A stretch of 64,000 bases of DNA from Cryobacterium sp. Y29 (GTDB taxonomy: Bacteria; Actinomycetota; Actinomycetes; Actinomycetales; Microbacteriaceae). Shown here piece by piece: positions 1 to 8,277 of this stretch. Made by a program: the position numbers and the translations under genes. Location: assembly GCF_002929825.1 (NCBI RefSeq), contig NZ_PJJN01000033.1, positions 1-64,000 on the forward strand, in the 5' to 3' direction. How positions within the stretch are numbered: position 1 is the first letter of the stretch; each line of letters opens with the position of its first letter. The notes beneath the pieces were generated by a model. The model was not told the DNA's origin, did no database searches, and saw only the letters and a list, made by a program, of their open reading frames with translations.

Positions 1-255
1 GCTGCGGTCATGCTGATCTCGACTTTCAGTGATCCCTCATTTTAAGAGGGCCCACTGTCCGAGATATCCGCGGCAGGTCAGTCCGTGGCGACCGCGGCGG
101 CATCCGCTTAGATAGGGCGCCGGCCTCCGCAGGGGTTCACGTGGCGGGCGAATCGTTCATCTGCAAGAAGGCGCGTAGATGCGGCGGCGGCCGCACTCGA
201 ATGGTGCGGACTCGATTTCGCGCCGATATTGACGGTGTTTTTGGTTGAGTGCGCG
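1..255. other. No gene recognised
   Basis: I see no convincing coding region, RNA gene or mobile element here. The stretch contains one GCATCCG heptamer near 104 and a GGGCCCA word near 48, both of which recur in non-coding DNA elsewhere in the window. It lies downstream of the minus-strand beta-helix gene. Confidence 0.4.
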
Positions 256-296
256 AAAAGGCGGGCCTCGCGTGCTGTGTGCACGTGGGGCCCGCC
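256..296 (-). terminator. Rho-independent terminator after the beta-helix gene
   Basis: Read on the minus strand, GGCGGGCC and GGCCCGCC form a GC-rich stem around a loop of about 20 nt and are followed directly by TTTTC. It lies about 45 bp past the stop codon of the secreted beta-helix gene, the expected place for its terminator. Confidence 0.65.
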
Positions 297-338
297 GGGT
301 TCCTGCGAGGGAGTTCTGGGGGTGGTTAGCAGGGGTAG

Positions 339-1670
339 TTAGCCTTTTTTGATAACGACGATGGAGTTGTCGGTGTAGTAGTTGCGTTGGAAGTCGATGA
401 TGGTGGTGGTTTTGGCGATGACGGCGCAGTTGGCTACCTTGGTGTCGCGGCCGAATTTGTTGTCTTTGATGATGGTGCCTTTGAGGGGGCCGTAGGCTTT
501 TTCGGCGATGTTGACGGTGCAGGCGCCGTTGTTGGCGTAGTTGTTGGTGTAGACGAAGTTGGAGACCACTCCGCGGTCCTGGGTGATTTGCACGGCGGCG
601 CTGTGGGAGTCGGTGAGGCGGTTGCCGATGACTTTGACGTTGTTGCCGCTTTGTACCTGGATGGAGTCGTCGTGGCTGGGGGATCCGCCTTGGTTGGGGT
701 CGTTGAGGTAGTGCATGTGGTCGTGGATCCAGCTTTTCTGGATGAGTGCGTTGCTGCCGGTGATGTGGATGCCGTCGATGACGTTGTGGATGTTGAGGCG
801 GGTGGCGGTGAAGTTGTAGCCGTAGATGCCGTTAGCGTGGGGTGAGGCGACGGTCGGAAACAGTTCGGTGTCGGTGATGATGAGGTTGCTGTAGCCGCCG
901 AGGTTGTTGATGAGGGCGCCGGGACCGTTCATGGTGCGGCCGCGGATGATGGAATTCTTGATGGTGACGTTGGCGGCGCTGATTTTGACCAGGCCGCGCA
1001 CATCGAGGCCGTTCAGGACGGTGCCGGGCGTGGTGACGTTGATGTCACCGTTGACGACCTTCAGGGCGGTGCCGGCGGGAACACCGGTGTTGGAGGCGGT
1101 GGGCGGGCCAGCAGTCGGAGCCGGAGCAGGGGCTGGGGCCGGAGCTGGGGCCGGAGCAGGGGCTGGGGCCGGAGCAGGGGCCGGAGCAGGGGCTGGGGCC
1201 GGTGTTGGGGTGGGTGCGGTCTTGGCGGTGTAACCGACGATGGTCATGTCGACGGTGGCGTTGGCGGTGGCACTGGCGACGGTGATGGTGCCGTCGGACT
1301 TGCTGGTGACGGGGACGGTGTAGGTGCGCTCGGGGCCGTCGCCGGTGGGAGCGGTGAAGTAGTAGCGCTGGGTGTTTTCTGGACCGACGAGGACCTTGAT
1401 GTCGGTGCGGGCAGCAGCGGTGGTGTCGAACATAACGTCAACCGTGGCCGCGTCGGTAGGGATCGTGCCCAGGTCGCGGGTGACCTTGCTGCCGGCAGGG
1501 ATGGCGATCGACGTGGTGTTCGTCGCGGCTTGGGCTGGCAGAACGGTCAGACCGCTCAGCGCAACGGCGCACGCGCCAGCTGTGGCGATGAGGGCCAGGC
1601 GGTTTGACGGGCGAGTGGAACGAGGGGGGCGAACGGTGGCGAGCGAAGCGAAAACAGTGGAGGGAGTCAT
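339..1670 (-). CDS. Secreted right-handed beta-helix protein with Pro-Ala linker
   Basis: A 443-aa exported protein. The first ~49 residues form a signal peptide: basic start, hydrophobic LIATAGACAVALSGL, then a likely signal peptidase I site at AQA-AT. Residues ~50-150 form a small Thr/Ala/Val-rich beta domain. Residues ~158-190 are an almost pure Pro-Ala repeat, presumably a spacer. Residues ~195-443 carry the repeating T/V-I-x-N-S-x-I-x-G pattern of parallel beta-helix (pectate-lyase-like) proteins, for example VTIKNSIIRG and LIQKSWIHDH. I see no convincing pectate lyase catalytic signature, so the substrate is unknown; a polysaccharide or host/surface glycan is the usual guess. The gene stands alone, with a terminator after it and a palindrome upstream. 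Confidence 0.8.
   Translation of the reverse strand: MTPSTVFASLATVRPPRSTRPSNRLALIATAGACAVALSGLTVLPAQAATNTTSIAIPAGSKVTRDLGTIPTDAATVDVMFDTTAAARTDIKVLVGPENTQRYYFTAPTGDGPERTYTVPVTSKSDGTITVASATANATVDMTIVGYTAKTAPTPTPAPAPAPAPAPAPAPAPAPAPAPAPAPAPTAGPPTASNTGVPAGTALKVVNGDINVTTPGTVLNGLDVRGLVKISAANVTIKNSIIRGRTMNGPGALINNLGGYSNLIITDTELFPTVASPHANGIYGYNFTATRLNIHNVIDGIHITGSNALIQKSWIHDHMHYLNDPNQGGSPSHDDSIQVQSGNNVKVIGNRLTDSHSAAVQITQDRGVVSNFVYTNNYANNGACTVNIAEKAYGPLKGTIIKDNKFGRDTKVANCAVIAKTTTIIDFQRNYYTDNSIVVIKKG
1116..1215 (-). repeat. In-frame Pro-Ala coding repeat
   Basis: About 100 bp of GCCCC-GGCTCC-type tandem repeats encode the (Pro-Ala)n linker of the beta-helix protein. The unit is a multiple of 3, so copy number can change without breaking the frame. 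Confidence 0.75.
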
Positions 1671-1744
1671 GGTTCACATTTCGTTGGGGGCACAGATGCG
1701 GGGGTGCAGGTGGCGGCTGTAGAGGCCGTGTGGAATACGATGAG

Positions 1745-1765
1745 CATTGCCCACTATGGGCAATG
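1745..1765. promoter_or_regulatory. Perfect 9-bp palindrome upstream of the beta-helix gene
   Basis: Arms CATTGCCCA and TGGGCAATG are exact reverse complements around a CTA spacer. The site is about 75 bp upstream of the beta-helix start codon on the same strand, so it could be a dimeric repressor or activator operator. No regulator gene is next to it. Confidence 0.4.
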
Positions 1766-1837
1766 TAACAACTGGACTCGGGGCTTTCTCAGGTTCACCC
1801 CCCGTTCAGGGGCAGACGGTCTACCCAAAATGCGCGC

Positions 1838-1875
1838 AAAAAAGCGGCCGGACCTGCGGTAACAGGCCCGGCCGC
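1838..1875 (-). terminator. Terminator hairpin downstream of the Zn-ribbon gene
   Basis: On the minus strand, a long GC-rich stem (GCGGCCGGGCCTG paired with CAGGTCCGGCCGC, one mismatch) is followed by TTTTTT. The nearest minus-strand gene upstream is the Zn-ribbon gene ending at 2082, about 200 bp away, with an 8-bp tandem array between. Confidence 0.6.
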
Positions 1876-1929
1876 ATCCGTTTGCGGATATAAACGAATT
1901 TCGCGTTTGCGCTTCTCGCGCGCGCCGGT

Positions 1930-2005
1930 CTACGCGGCTACGCGGCTACGCGGCTACGCGGCTACGCGGCTACGCGGCTACGCGGCTACGCGGCTACGCG
2001 GCTAC
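1930..2005. repeat. 8-bp tandem repeat, 9 copies
   Basis: CTACGCGG is repeated nine times without mismatch (1930-2001), followed by a partial CTAC. It sits in a non-coding gap. Because the unit is not a multiple of 3, the array cannot be a normal coding repeat. The rest of 1671-2081 holds only the palindrome and terminator listed separately. Confidence 0.9.
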
Positions 2006-2081
2006 GGATTATGGGCGAGGGTATGCGCGTGTGAACGCACGCTGCTGGCCGCACACGGCGGAATGGCGCGGGCGAGCTGGG

Positions 2082-2402
2082 TCAGGAGTCGACGGGGGGC
2101 CAGATGCCGTCGCATCCGCTTTGATCACAAGCGAACTGCCACGCATCCCCGTTCGGCACGACCTGCATCGGCATGAGGCAGCGCGCGCAGTTGGGCGGGC
2201 CGAGCACGACCGTGTTGCCGCTGGCTAGTTCGGCCTCGGTATAGGGCGGACCGCAGTAGACAAGCGAACACGCATAGTTCTCGCAGCCGTAGTCGTAGGA
2301 GATACCGTGCCAGGAGACCTGCATGGGGTCGTTACACTGCGGGCACAGGCGCGGCCGGGCCACGTCTTTCTTTTGAAAAACCCACGACACGTTGTCGTCC
2401 AT
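2082..2402 (-). CDS. Small protein with two zinc-ribbon-like modules
   Basis: A 106-aa protein of unknown function. Cysteines come in two tandem sets: CPQC (~20) with CENYAC (~41), then CARC (~73) with CDQSGC (~92). This is the spacing of two zinc-ribbon or rubredoxin-like folds. There is no signal peptide or membrane segment. The ATG at 2402 has no strong ribosome binding site. The next gene downstream on this strand is over 400 bp away, so it is probably a single-gene unit. It could bind nucleic acid or a protein partner, but the sequence does not say which. Confidence 0.6.
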   Translation of the reverse strand: MDDNVSWVFQKKDVARPRLCPQCNDPMQVSWHGISYDYGCENYACSLVYCGPPYTEAELASGNTVVLGPPNCARCLMPMQVVPNGDAWQFACDQSGCDGIWPPVDS

Positions 2403-2574
2403 GAGGTGAGACTAGTCCTGCTAATGGGAGCTCGGTATGGTTTTGCCAATTTGTGGAGAGCCGAGCGGTTCCTACTCCGGTCGACGTTCACACGTGCGCA
2501 GACCTTGGGTCAGCGCAGGGGCATGTTGGCGTCGCTGGCGCGGCTGGCGAAAATTTGCCCAGGTAACCGCGGCA

Positions 2575-3312
2575 TCAAACTCCTGCCGCGATGAGCGCCG
2601 CCGTGATCCTGGTGACGGAGCCGTTGATGGCCGCCGCCGCACGGGCGTAGACGGTCGCGGACTGCCGGTAGGGGTCATCGACGTCGTCGAGAGTGGGGGG
2701 AGTGGGCGAAGGGTGGAGTCCTCGGGTCAAGGCGACGCCGGCGATGAAGGCTGCGAAGTCGAGGGGCGGCCGGGCCCTGGAGACGGGGGGCAGGAGTCTC
2801 ATGGAGGTCTCGACAGGTTCGACCGCCGCGTTCTGGGCTGCGGAGCCGGCGCCGGCCGAGGCCGGCGCGTCGACGAGAGCAGCCGGGGCTACCAGACGCG
2901 CAAACTGGTTGAGGGTGAACGTGTAGCGGGTTGCCTTGGGCAGCATCGATACGACCTGACGACGGTGCTCTCTGGTGGCAGTCAGCACCAGGTCGGCGTC
3001 GGCGATGAGCTCCTCGGTGAGCTGTCGCGCTACGTGCCTGGTGTGTGACGCACCGTACTGCGATGACCGAGCCGCTGCCTCGGGTGTCATGGCGCTGCCG
3101 GTCATGGCCTGGGTTCCGGCACTGGTGATGACGGCGTCGATGCCTGCTGTACGCAGGTTTTCGCGCAGCAGCTGCTCGGCCAGCGGTGACCGGCAGATGT
3201 TGCCGGTGCAGACCATGAGAATACGGGGGGCGTGAGCGGGCGCAGCGCTCACGTGCACGGATGCAGCCTGTGCGTCAGAGTTCAGGTCCCTACTGGTATT
3301 GGGTTCGTTCAT
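2575..3312 (-). CDS. Low-molecular-weight protein-tyrosine phosphatase family
   Basis: A 245-aa protein with the LMW-PTP phosphate-binding loop CTGNICRSP (C-x5-R-S, ~35-43). A DDPYRQS segment near residue 215 supplies the general-acid Asp of the DPY motif. In bacteria this family dephosphorylates tyrosine kinases or sugar transferases of capsule/exopolysaccharide export. I chose the ATG at 3312 because the reading frame before it is unrelated low-complexity sequence; longer starts exist up to 3459. At 245 aa it is longer than the usual ~150-200, with an Ala/Pro-rich insert (~150-185) between loop and general acid. The DUF4012 gene lies 254 bp upstream on the same strand, a pairing common in actinobacterial polysaccharide loci. 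Confidence 0.75.
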   Translation of the reverse strand: MNEPNTSRDLNSDAQAASVHVSAAPAHAPRILMVCTGNICRSPLAEQLLRENLRTAGIDAVITSAGTQAMTGSAMTPEAAARSSQYGASHTRHVARQLTEELIADADLVLTATREHRRQVVSMLPKATRYTFTLNQFARLVAPAALVDAPASAGAGSAAQNAAVEPVETSMRLLPPVSRARPPLDFAAFIAGVALTRGLHPSPTPPTLDDVDDPYRQSATVYARAAAAINGSVTRITAALIAAGV

Positions 3313-3566
3313 GTTTTGCTCTCGATCGGCGGGAGTTTGTGGGGGCGATAACTTCGGGGCCGGAAATGTCACCGTCGGTGTGTCCATTTCTGTTGTGGCG
3401 TTAGCCGTCAGCATCCGGTCACTCAGCAGACAGCGCGGTCCTGACGGCGCCGCGAGCACGACCAGAAGTTTTCGAAGGTGAATCTTTCGTAGTGCGTTGG
3501 TACCGGATGGCTCTGATCACCACGGATCACGGCGTTCTGCGATCGCTGTGATCATTCGTGGCGAAC

Positions 3567-5369
3567 CTAACAAGTGAATTCTAATGATGCGGTGTCGTTG
3601 AGCACGATCAGTGGTGTGCTGCGCAGTTCGAGCTGGCCGGTAAAGGGCTCGGCGCCCAGCCAGTTGAAGCGCAGCACGGTGCTCTCGCCGGGTGCCAGTT
3701 CGATGCCGATCGAACTCACCGGATACCCGGCATCGGCAGCCAGATGGTACGGCACTTCGACGCCGTCACGGGTGAGGCCGAGGTTGTGCACCTCGGGGGT
3801 GCCGTAGCCCGCGACCATGGTCTTGATATTGCCGGGTGCCACACCGAAGGCGCCGCCACCGGTGACGTAGGCCGGCAAGCTGGTGGCGGCATTAGCTGGG
3901 GCAGTGTTGGTAAGGGCCACCTCGAACGCATACTGCGGGCGCCGGTCCTGGCGGCAGGTCTGCTGGCCGATAGCTGTCTGCACGTCGAGGTAGAGGCCCA
4001 TTTTGGCGCCGGTTCCGTCGTTCAGGTAGAGCCCGAACCGGTTGGTCTCGTCGTCACTGACCGGTCTGGCGCCGGCCAGGGTGGTGTCGTCGAGAATCGT
4101 CTGATCGGCTTCGTCGGCATTCCAGACCAGCACCCGGTTCTCGGCATTGGCCCTGGCTAGTGCTGCGATGAGCTTGGTCGGGTCGGCGTCACCGCTTTTT
4201 ACTACGTTGAAAACGGCGCCGGCTGCTGCCGCGAAAAAGATGTCTTGCTGCTTCGGGTCGTCATACCGTGCGTACACGTCACTCAGCAGCAACTGCACAG
4301 CATTGTCAGCGTTGAGCTCGTCGCCGGTGGGGAGGGTGATCGGGCCGGTGGCCTTGAGCAGATAGCTGAGCGCGACCGGGTCGATCGAAAGCACACCATT
4401 TGCTTCCAGGCCGAATTCAAGGCGCCACATTTCGCGAGCGAGCTCACCGGTTTGCGCAAAGTCAGGAGCCATCGAGACGTTCTGAATAAACTGCCCGGTG
4501 ATGTCGCCGTAAATGCTGCGAATCTCGTCGCCGAGGGGCAGCACCGGAGCCGGGTATTCCGGAAAGGAGGTCGAGCTGGCCTGCTGGGTGAGTTCAATGC
4601 TGCCCTTGTCAGTGTGGAGCAGCGCTAGCGCACCAGGGATGCCGCCGGTGGACCGCAGTTCGGCCGGGTTTTGGAACAGCAGAATGTAGTCGCGCGGCTC
4701 GGTGGCGCCAAGCATGGCCGGCAGCAGGGTCACTGCCCGGTTCATGCCGTCGAGCGTGGCCGAGGTTTCAACGGTGACGGTCTGCAGCCGGGTGACGGCA
4801 GCGCGCACGACGTCAAGCACGTCGTTGGTCTCGATGGCTTTCACGTTTGTGACTGCGCGGGCCAGGGCTGCATCGGCAGCTGCTACTGCCGGCTGCGCAT
4901 CGAGCAGCGGTTGCAGGGCAATGGCGCCGTCGACGGGCTTGAAATCGGTCAGGTCGAGATTGCCGGCCAGCGCAGCCAGGGGGGTGACGGCGCTCTGCGC
5001 GACGTCGTCGACGACCGCGGCGAGTTGACGCACGGCCACGAGGTTGGAGCCGAGGAAGGGCAGCAGCTCGTAGGTGCGCCAGACCGGGTCGCTCGTGCGT
5101 GACCGAGCGGTGTTGGCGTATCCGGCCAACTGTGCAGCGGTCCGGGCAGCAGCCTCACCGTCACCGGCGACGACGTGGTCTGTGATTTTCTCGGCCAGCG
5201 GCACCGCAGCTTCGAGTGCGTCCCTGGCCTGCAGGCCACGAATGCCGACCCAGGCGGTGGCTGCCACCACGATGACCAGCAGGCCGAGCACGAGGAACCC
5301 CACGGTGGTGCGTGTTCGCGAGCGCTTCGGAGGCATGGTCTGGGTCGAGTGAGAAGAGGACATGGCCAT
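3567..5369 (-). CDS. DUF4012 membrane-anchored extracytoplasmic protein
   Basis: About 600 aa. A short cytoplasmic basic stretch (PPKRSRTRTT) precedes a single membrane helix (~VGFLVLGLLVIVVAATAWV), so the bulk faces outside. The core carries the DUF4012 signature: YILLFQNPAELRSTGGIPGA near residue 230, followed by a Ser/Thr-rich strand region. Family members lie in actinobacterial capsule or exopolysaccharide loci and are thought to resemble LytR-CpsA-Psr accessory proteins, but no activity has been established that I know of. The ATG at 5369 is preferred over a TTG two codons upstream. The tyrosine phosphatase gene downstream supports an envelope-polysaccharide role. Confidence 0.8.
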   Translation of the reverse strand: MAMSSSHSTQTMPPKRSRTRTTVGFLVLGLLVIVVAATAWVGIRGLQARDALEAAVPLAEKITDHVVAGDGEAAARTAAQLAGYANTARSRTSDPVWRTYELLPFLGSNLVAVRQLAAVVDDVAQSAVTPLAALAGNLDLTDFKPVDGAIALQPLLDAQPAVAAADAALARAVTNVKAIETNDVLDVVRAAVTRLQTVTVETSATLDGMNRAVTLLPAMLGATEPRDYILLFQNPAELRSTGGIPGALALLHTDKGSIELTQQASSTSFPEYPAPVLPLGDEIRSIYGDITGQFIQNVSMAPDFAQTGELAREMWRLEFGLEANGVLSIDPVALSYLLKATGPITLPTGDELNADNAVQLLLSDVYARYDDPKQQDIFFAAAAGAVFNVVKSGDADPTKLIAALARANAENRVLVWNADEADQTILDDTTLAGARPVSDDETNRFGLYLNDGTGAKMGLYLDVQTAIGQQTCRQDRRPQYAFEVALTNTAPANAATSLPAYVTGGGAFGVAPGNIKTMVAGYGTPEVHNLGLTRDGVEVPYHLAADAGYPVSSIGIELAPGESTVLRFNWLGAEPFTGQLELRSTPLIVLNDTASLEFTC

Positions 5370-5740
5370 ATTCAAGCAGACCTCGGATGTCGGCTACGGC
5401 TTGACGCGCGCGCCGGTGCGGCATCCGTTTCGCTGGCTTCCGGGCGGAGCGCTGGCGCGATCATCGCGGACCTGACTTTCACCGGCCTCGTGATCGGGCC
5501 AGCGCTGGTGATTTTCTTTCGATGTGCGTGCTGGCCATGCGCCAACAGCGTCAGACCGATCTAACTGTCCCTAGAATTGGGGCTGGGTTATAGCTATCTA
5601 AGCGAGAGACTCTGTGTCGGAGTTCACTAGGCTCGGCAGCACATGGGAATTGTCGTTCCCGTTTTGGAATTGAAACCCGTGGTTGTATGCGACTCGGCCT
5701 GCCGTTCGCGTTCGCCGATGAACCAGCGCGAGGCAGAATA
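5370..5740. other. Intergenic region, no gene recognised
   Basis: About 370 bp between the divergent DUF4012 and DUF7882 genes. It must carry their promoters. I can see AT-richer DNA around 5570-5610 but no convincing hexamer pair or operator. Confidence 0.4.
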
Positions 5741-6070
5741 ATGGGTAAGTTGACGTACGACTCGAGTATCACCGTCGAATTCGACGACCGAGTACTCGCG
5801 CACATTCAACTCGTGGTCGGCGCAAAACTGCGCCGCGGCGAATCGTTCTATTTCTCCTGGCGCGACGATCCCCCCGTCGGGGGAGGCCGCAGCACCGTTT
5901 GGATGCACCCCGGCATTTCGTTGGCCTATAAGTACTTCGGTAGCAAGGCGCCGGTACTCAACCGCGACTGGGTTGAGGCGCTGTCGCTCTCGGCCAACTC
6001 CGCGACCGGCCTGCAGGTGATGGCGGAACCGGCGCAACGCACCCCTCTCGCGCTGCGTCCGGACAGCTAA
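5741..6070 (+). CDS. DUF7882 family small protein (Microbacteriaceae type)
   Basis: A 109-aa protein starting MGKLTYDSS. It continues with the family's characteristic segments VEFDDRVLAHIQ, GAKLRRGESFYFSW, GRSTVWMHP and WVEALSLSANS. I recall this family as abundant in Microbacteriaceae, often in several copies, and frequently misannotated as ATP-dependent DNA ligase; its function is unknown. The ATG at 5741 is chosen because the family begins MGKL and GAGG precedes it at a suitable distance; a longer frame from 5687 is unlikely. There is no signal peptide or membrane segment. It is convergent with tdk and appears to stand alone. Confidence 0.85.
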   Translation: MGKLTYDSSITVEFDDRVLAHIQLVVGAKLRRGESFYFSWRDDPPVGGGRSTVWMHPGISLAYKYFGSKAPVLNRDWVEALSLSANSATGLQVMAEPAQRTPLALRPDS

Positions 6071-6123
6071 CCCCACGTATGCCCCGGCTGCTTCCAAGGG
6101 GCTGAACTCGCACGGGCTGGGCA

Positions 6124-6145
6124 TCGTCTCCCCCGGTGGAGACGA
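6124..6145. terminator. Hairpin between convergent genes
   Basis: TCGTCTCC and GGAGACGA form a perfect 8-bp stem with a 6-nt loop between the convergent DUF7882 and tdk genes. There is no T-tract, so it is only a possible bidirectional terminator. Confidence 0.3.
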
Positions 6146-6241
6146 GCACGGCCGCGCCTCGGGCACGGAGGCGGTCGACGTTGCTCGTGATTGTTGACCC
6201 GTCTGAGAGGCGCGATCGCGAGAACGAGCGCTTTACTGGCC

Positions 6242-6871
6242 TTATTCGGGCGCTGGCCGGCTGCGATTGTTCAGCACGCCGTGGCTCTCATCGAGGTAAC
6301 AACTGCCGCAGAGTGACTCGTAGGTGACTTCTTCGCCATCAATGGCTACCTGGTCGCCGTCGAACACGAAGACGCCGTCGATCTTGCGACCGTTGAACAC
6401 GGCCTTGCGTCCGCACCGGCAGATGGTCTTGAGCTCTTCGAGGCTGTGAGAAACTTCGAGCAGCCGGCGACTGCCGGGAAAAGCGACGGTCTGAAAGTCT
6501 GTGCGGATGCCGTAGGCCAGCACGGGCACGTTCTCTAAAATCGCGATGCGCAGCAGGTCATCGACCTGGGTTTCGGTAAGAAACTGAGCCTCATCGAGCA
6601 GCAGCGCGCTCACGTCCCGGCCGGACCTGTGCAGAACCTGCGCGCGGTGCTGCTCGAACGCGGCGTACGCATCCGTCTCGGGAGTGAGCAGAAAATCGAC
6701 GGTTCTGGTGACGCCGAGACGGGAGAGGATGCCGCGGTCGCCCTTGGTATCGACGCTCGGCTTGGCCAGCAGCACATGGTGGCCGCGTTCCTCATAGTTA
6801 TAGGCCGCCTGAAGCATGGACGTGCTTTTACCGCTGTTCATGGCGCCGTATCGAAAGTACAGTTTTGCCAT
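6242..6871 (-). CDS. tdk: Thymidine kinase
   Basis: A 209-aa cytoplasmic enzyme that phosphorylates thymidine with ATP (pyrimidine salvage). Its P-loop is GAMNSGKST (~9-17), and LLLDEAQFL (~90) is the Walker B/catalytic Glu segment. Zinc ligands are CRCG (~152) and CGSC (~185), as in type II thymidine kinases. Length is normal for the family. The start overlaps the stop of the membrane-protein gene upstream (TAATG), so it is the last gene of a three-gene unit with two sensor-like membrane proteins. That is an unusual partnership for a salvage enzyme. Confidence 0.95.
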   Translation of the reverse strand: MAKLYFRYGAMNSGKSTSMLQAAYNYEERGHHVLLAKPSVDTKGDRGILSRLGVTRTVDFLLTPETDAYAAFEQHRAQVLHRSGRDVSALLLDEAQFLTETQVDDLLRIAILENVPVLAYGIRTDFQTVAFPGSRRLLEVSHSLEELKTICRCGRKAVFNGRKIDGVFVFDGDQVAIDGEEVTYESLCGSCYLDESHGVLNNRSRPAPE

Positions 6872-8277
6872 TATTCGATGCCTTTGATCGTGGTGCGTTC
6901 AGCGCTAAATTCTAGCGCGAGCAGCGCATGCCGACTGGTCACCCGTACCCGGGTGAACACGGCGCGCAGCACGCTGAGGTATGGGCGCAGGGCGCGGCGG
7001 CGCTGGTACGGCGGCAGTGAGATTACGACCTGGATGGTGATGGTGTCTACGTCGCGGTCGTCTCGGCGGGATCGTATCTGGGAATGCAGCTGCGCTTGGG
7101 CACGCGCCTGGGTGCGGGCCTGCGCGGATGCCTGCTCCTGGGCGGCGGTGACGATGGCAATGGTCGTGGTGTCGGTAGCCGGCATGGGAAGGGCTCCGCG
7201 CAGTCCGAAGGCCTGGGTAACCTGGGCGGTATCGGTCGGGCCCTCGCCGGATCCGTCGATCTGCACGACAAGGCTGGTCGGGTCGAATCCCTTGAGAGTG
7301 CAGAGAGCCACGATCATGGCGCCAGCGGCGGCGCGCTGGTCGGAGTCGAAAGCGGTCGCTCGACGGTCGGGGTCGGCGATGACGCAGAGCGGATCGAGGC
7401 CACGATCGGTGAGGCCGATGCGTTCGCGTCCGATGAGGTCGTCGAGCCAGGTGTGGTCGACCTCGGCCACGAGCACCCGCCGCACCTGAAAGGCGAGGGA
7501 GCGTGCGCGTTTGATGTCGGCGGCAGTGAGCTCTTGCCGAACGAGGACGTCGGCCAAAAAGGGGAGTACATCGGCGCCGAGATTGGTCAGGCGATGGTCC
7601 ACCACCTCGTGCGCGAGGGGGCCGCGGTTCTCTTCCGTGCGCGCGCGGATGGCGCGGCGGGCATCCGTTTGCCAGCGGTGAATGGAGTTGACGACCTGTC
7701 GAGAGTAGGCGGCGGAGGCCAGGGCGGGCGCGAGTACCTGCGTCATAGCGATGATGGCGAACAAAACGGGCGACGTCGGCACACCGAGGAACGGTGACTG
7801 AACCAGGGCCGTGATGCCCACTACCGTGGCGGACGAGCCGCCGAGCACGAGGATCTCTTTCCACGGCCGGAACGGCGCGAGGGCCAAGAGCAGCAGGCCG
7901 AGTCCGATCGGGGCGAAGTCGTCCTGGATCATGCCGTTGAACTGCCAGGTACTCGCCGCGGCGAGCAGGTGCGCCGCGAGCCCCAATGCCACGATCACGA
8001 TGGCGCGGATGCGGGTGAACGGGGCCAGGTCGGGACGAGCAGCCCAGACGAGCACTGCGGCCGCGATCATGAGCACGCCAACGGACACCACCGCGAGCCC
8101 TATGAGCAAAATCTCATGCATGCGCGAGATCGTCGCGACGACGGCGTAGGTGACGACGATGGCGGAGACAACCGGGGCGAGCGGCCAGGCGGCAAGGCCT
8201 CCGATCGGGTCGAGCCGCTGCTGAGAAGCGGATGCCGGCGCGCGCGGCCGACGCGGAGTGGGGGTCGCGCGGGTCAT
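6871..8277 (-). CDS. Polytopic membrane protein, degenerate sensor-kinase-like
   Basis: A 468-aa protein. Residues ~30-200 form about six hydrophobic helices, followed by a ~270-residue cytoplasmic part. The layout (membrane domain, helical linker around HRWQTDARRAIRARTEENRG, then alpha/beta domain) matches the histidine-kinase-like protein encoded just upstream. However, I cannot find an N box, a D-x-G-x-G box or a clear phospho-acceptor His context, so it is at best a degenerate relative. A Gln/Ala-rich segment (~395-420) lies near the C-terminus. It overlaps the upstream gene by ATGA and tdk by TAATG, implying translational coupling. No response regulator is nearby. Function unknown. Confidence 0.7.
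   Translation of the reverse strand: MTRATPTPRRPRAPASASQQRLDPIGGLAAWPLAPVVSAIVVTYAVVATISRMHEILLIGLAVVSVGVLMIAAAVLVWAARPDLAPFTRIRAIVIVALGLAAHLLAAASTWQFNGMIQDDFAPIGLGLLLLALAPFRPWKEILVLGGSSATVVGITALVQSPFLGVPTSPVLFAIIAMTQVLAPALASAAYSRQVVNSIHRWQTDARRAIRARTEENRGPLAHEVVDHRLTNLGADVLPFLADVLVRQELTAADIKRARSLAFQVRRVLVAEVDHTWLDDLIGRERIGLTDRGLDPLCVIADPDRRATAFDSDQRAAAGAMIVALCTLKGFDPTSLVVQIDGSGEGPTDTAQVTQAFGLRGALPMPATDTTTIAIVTAAQEQASAQARTQARAQAQLHSQIRSRRDDRDVDTITIQVVISLPPYQRRRALRPYLSVLRAVFTRVRVTSRHALLALEFSAERTTIKGIE

Noticed and set aside
5627-6166. 179-aa minus-strand open frame
   Set aside because: Shadow of the DUF7882 gene, whose plus-strand product matches its family throughout.
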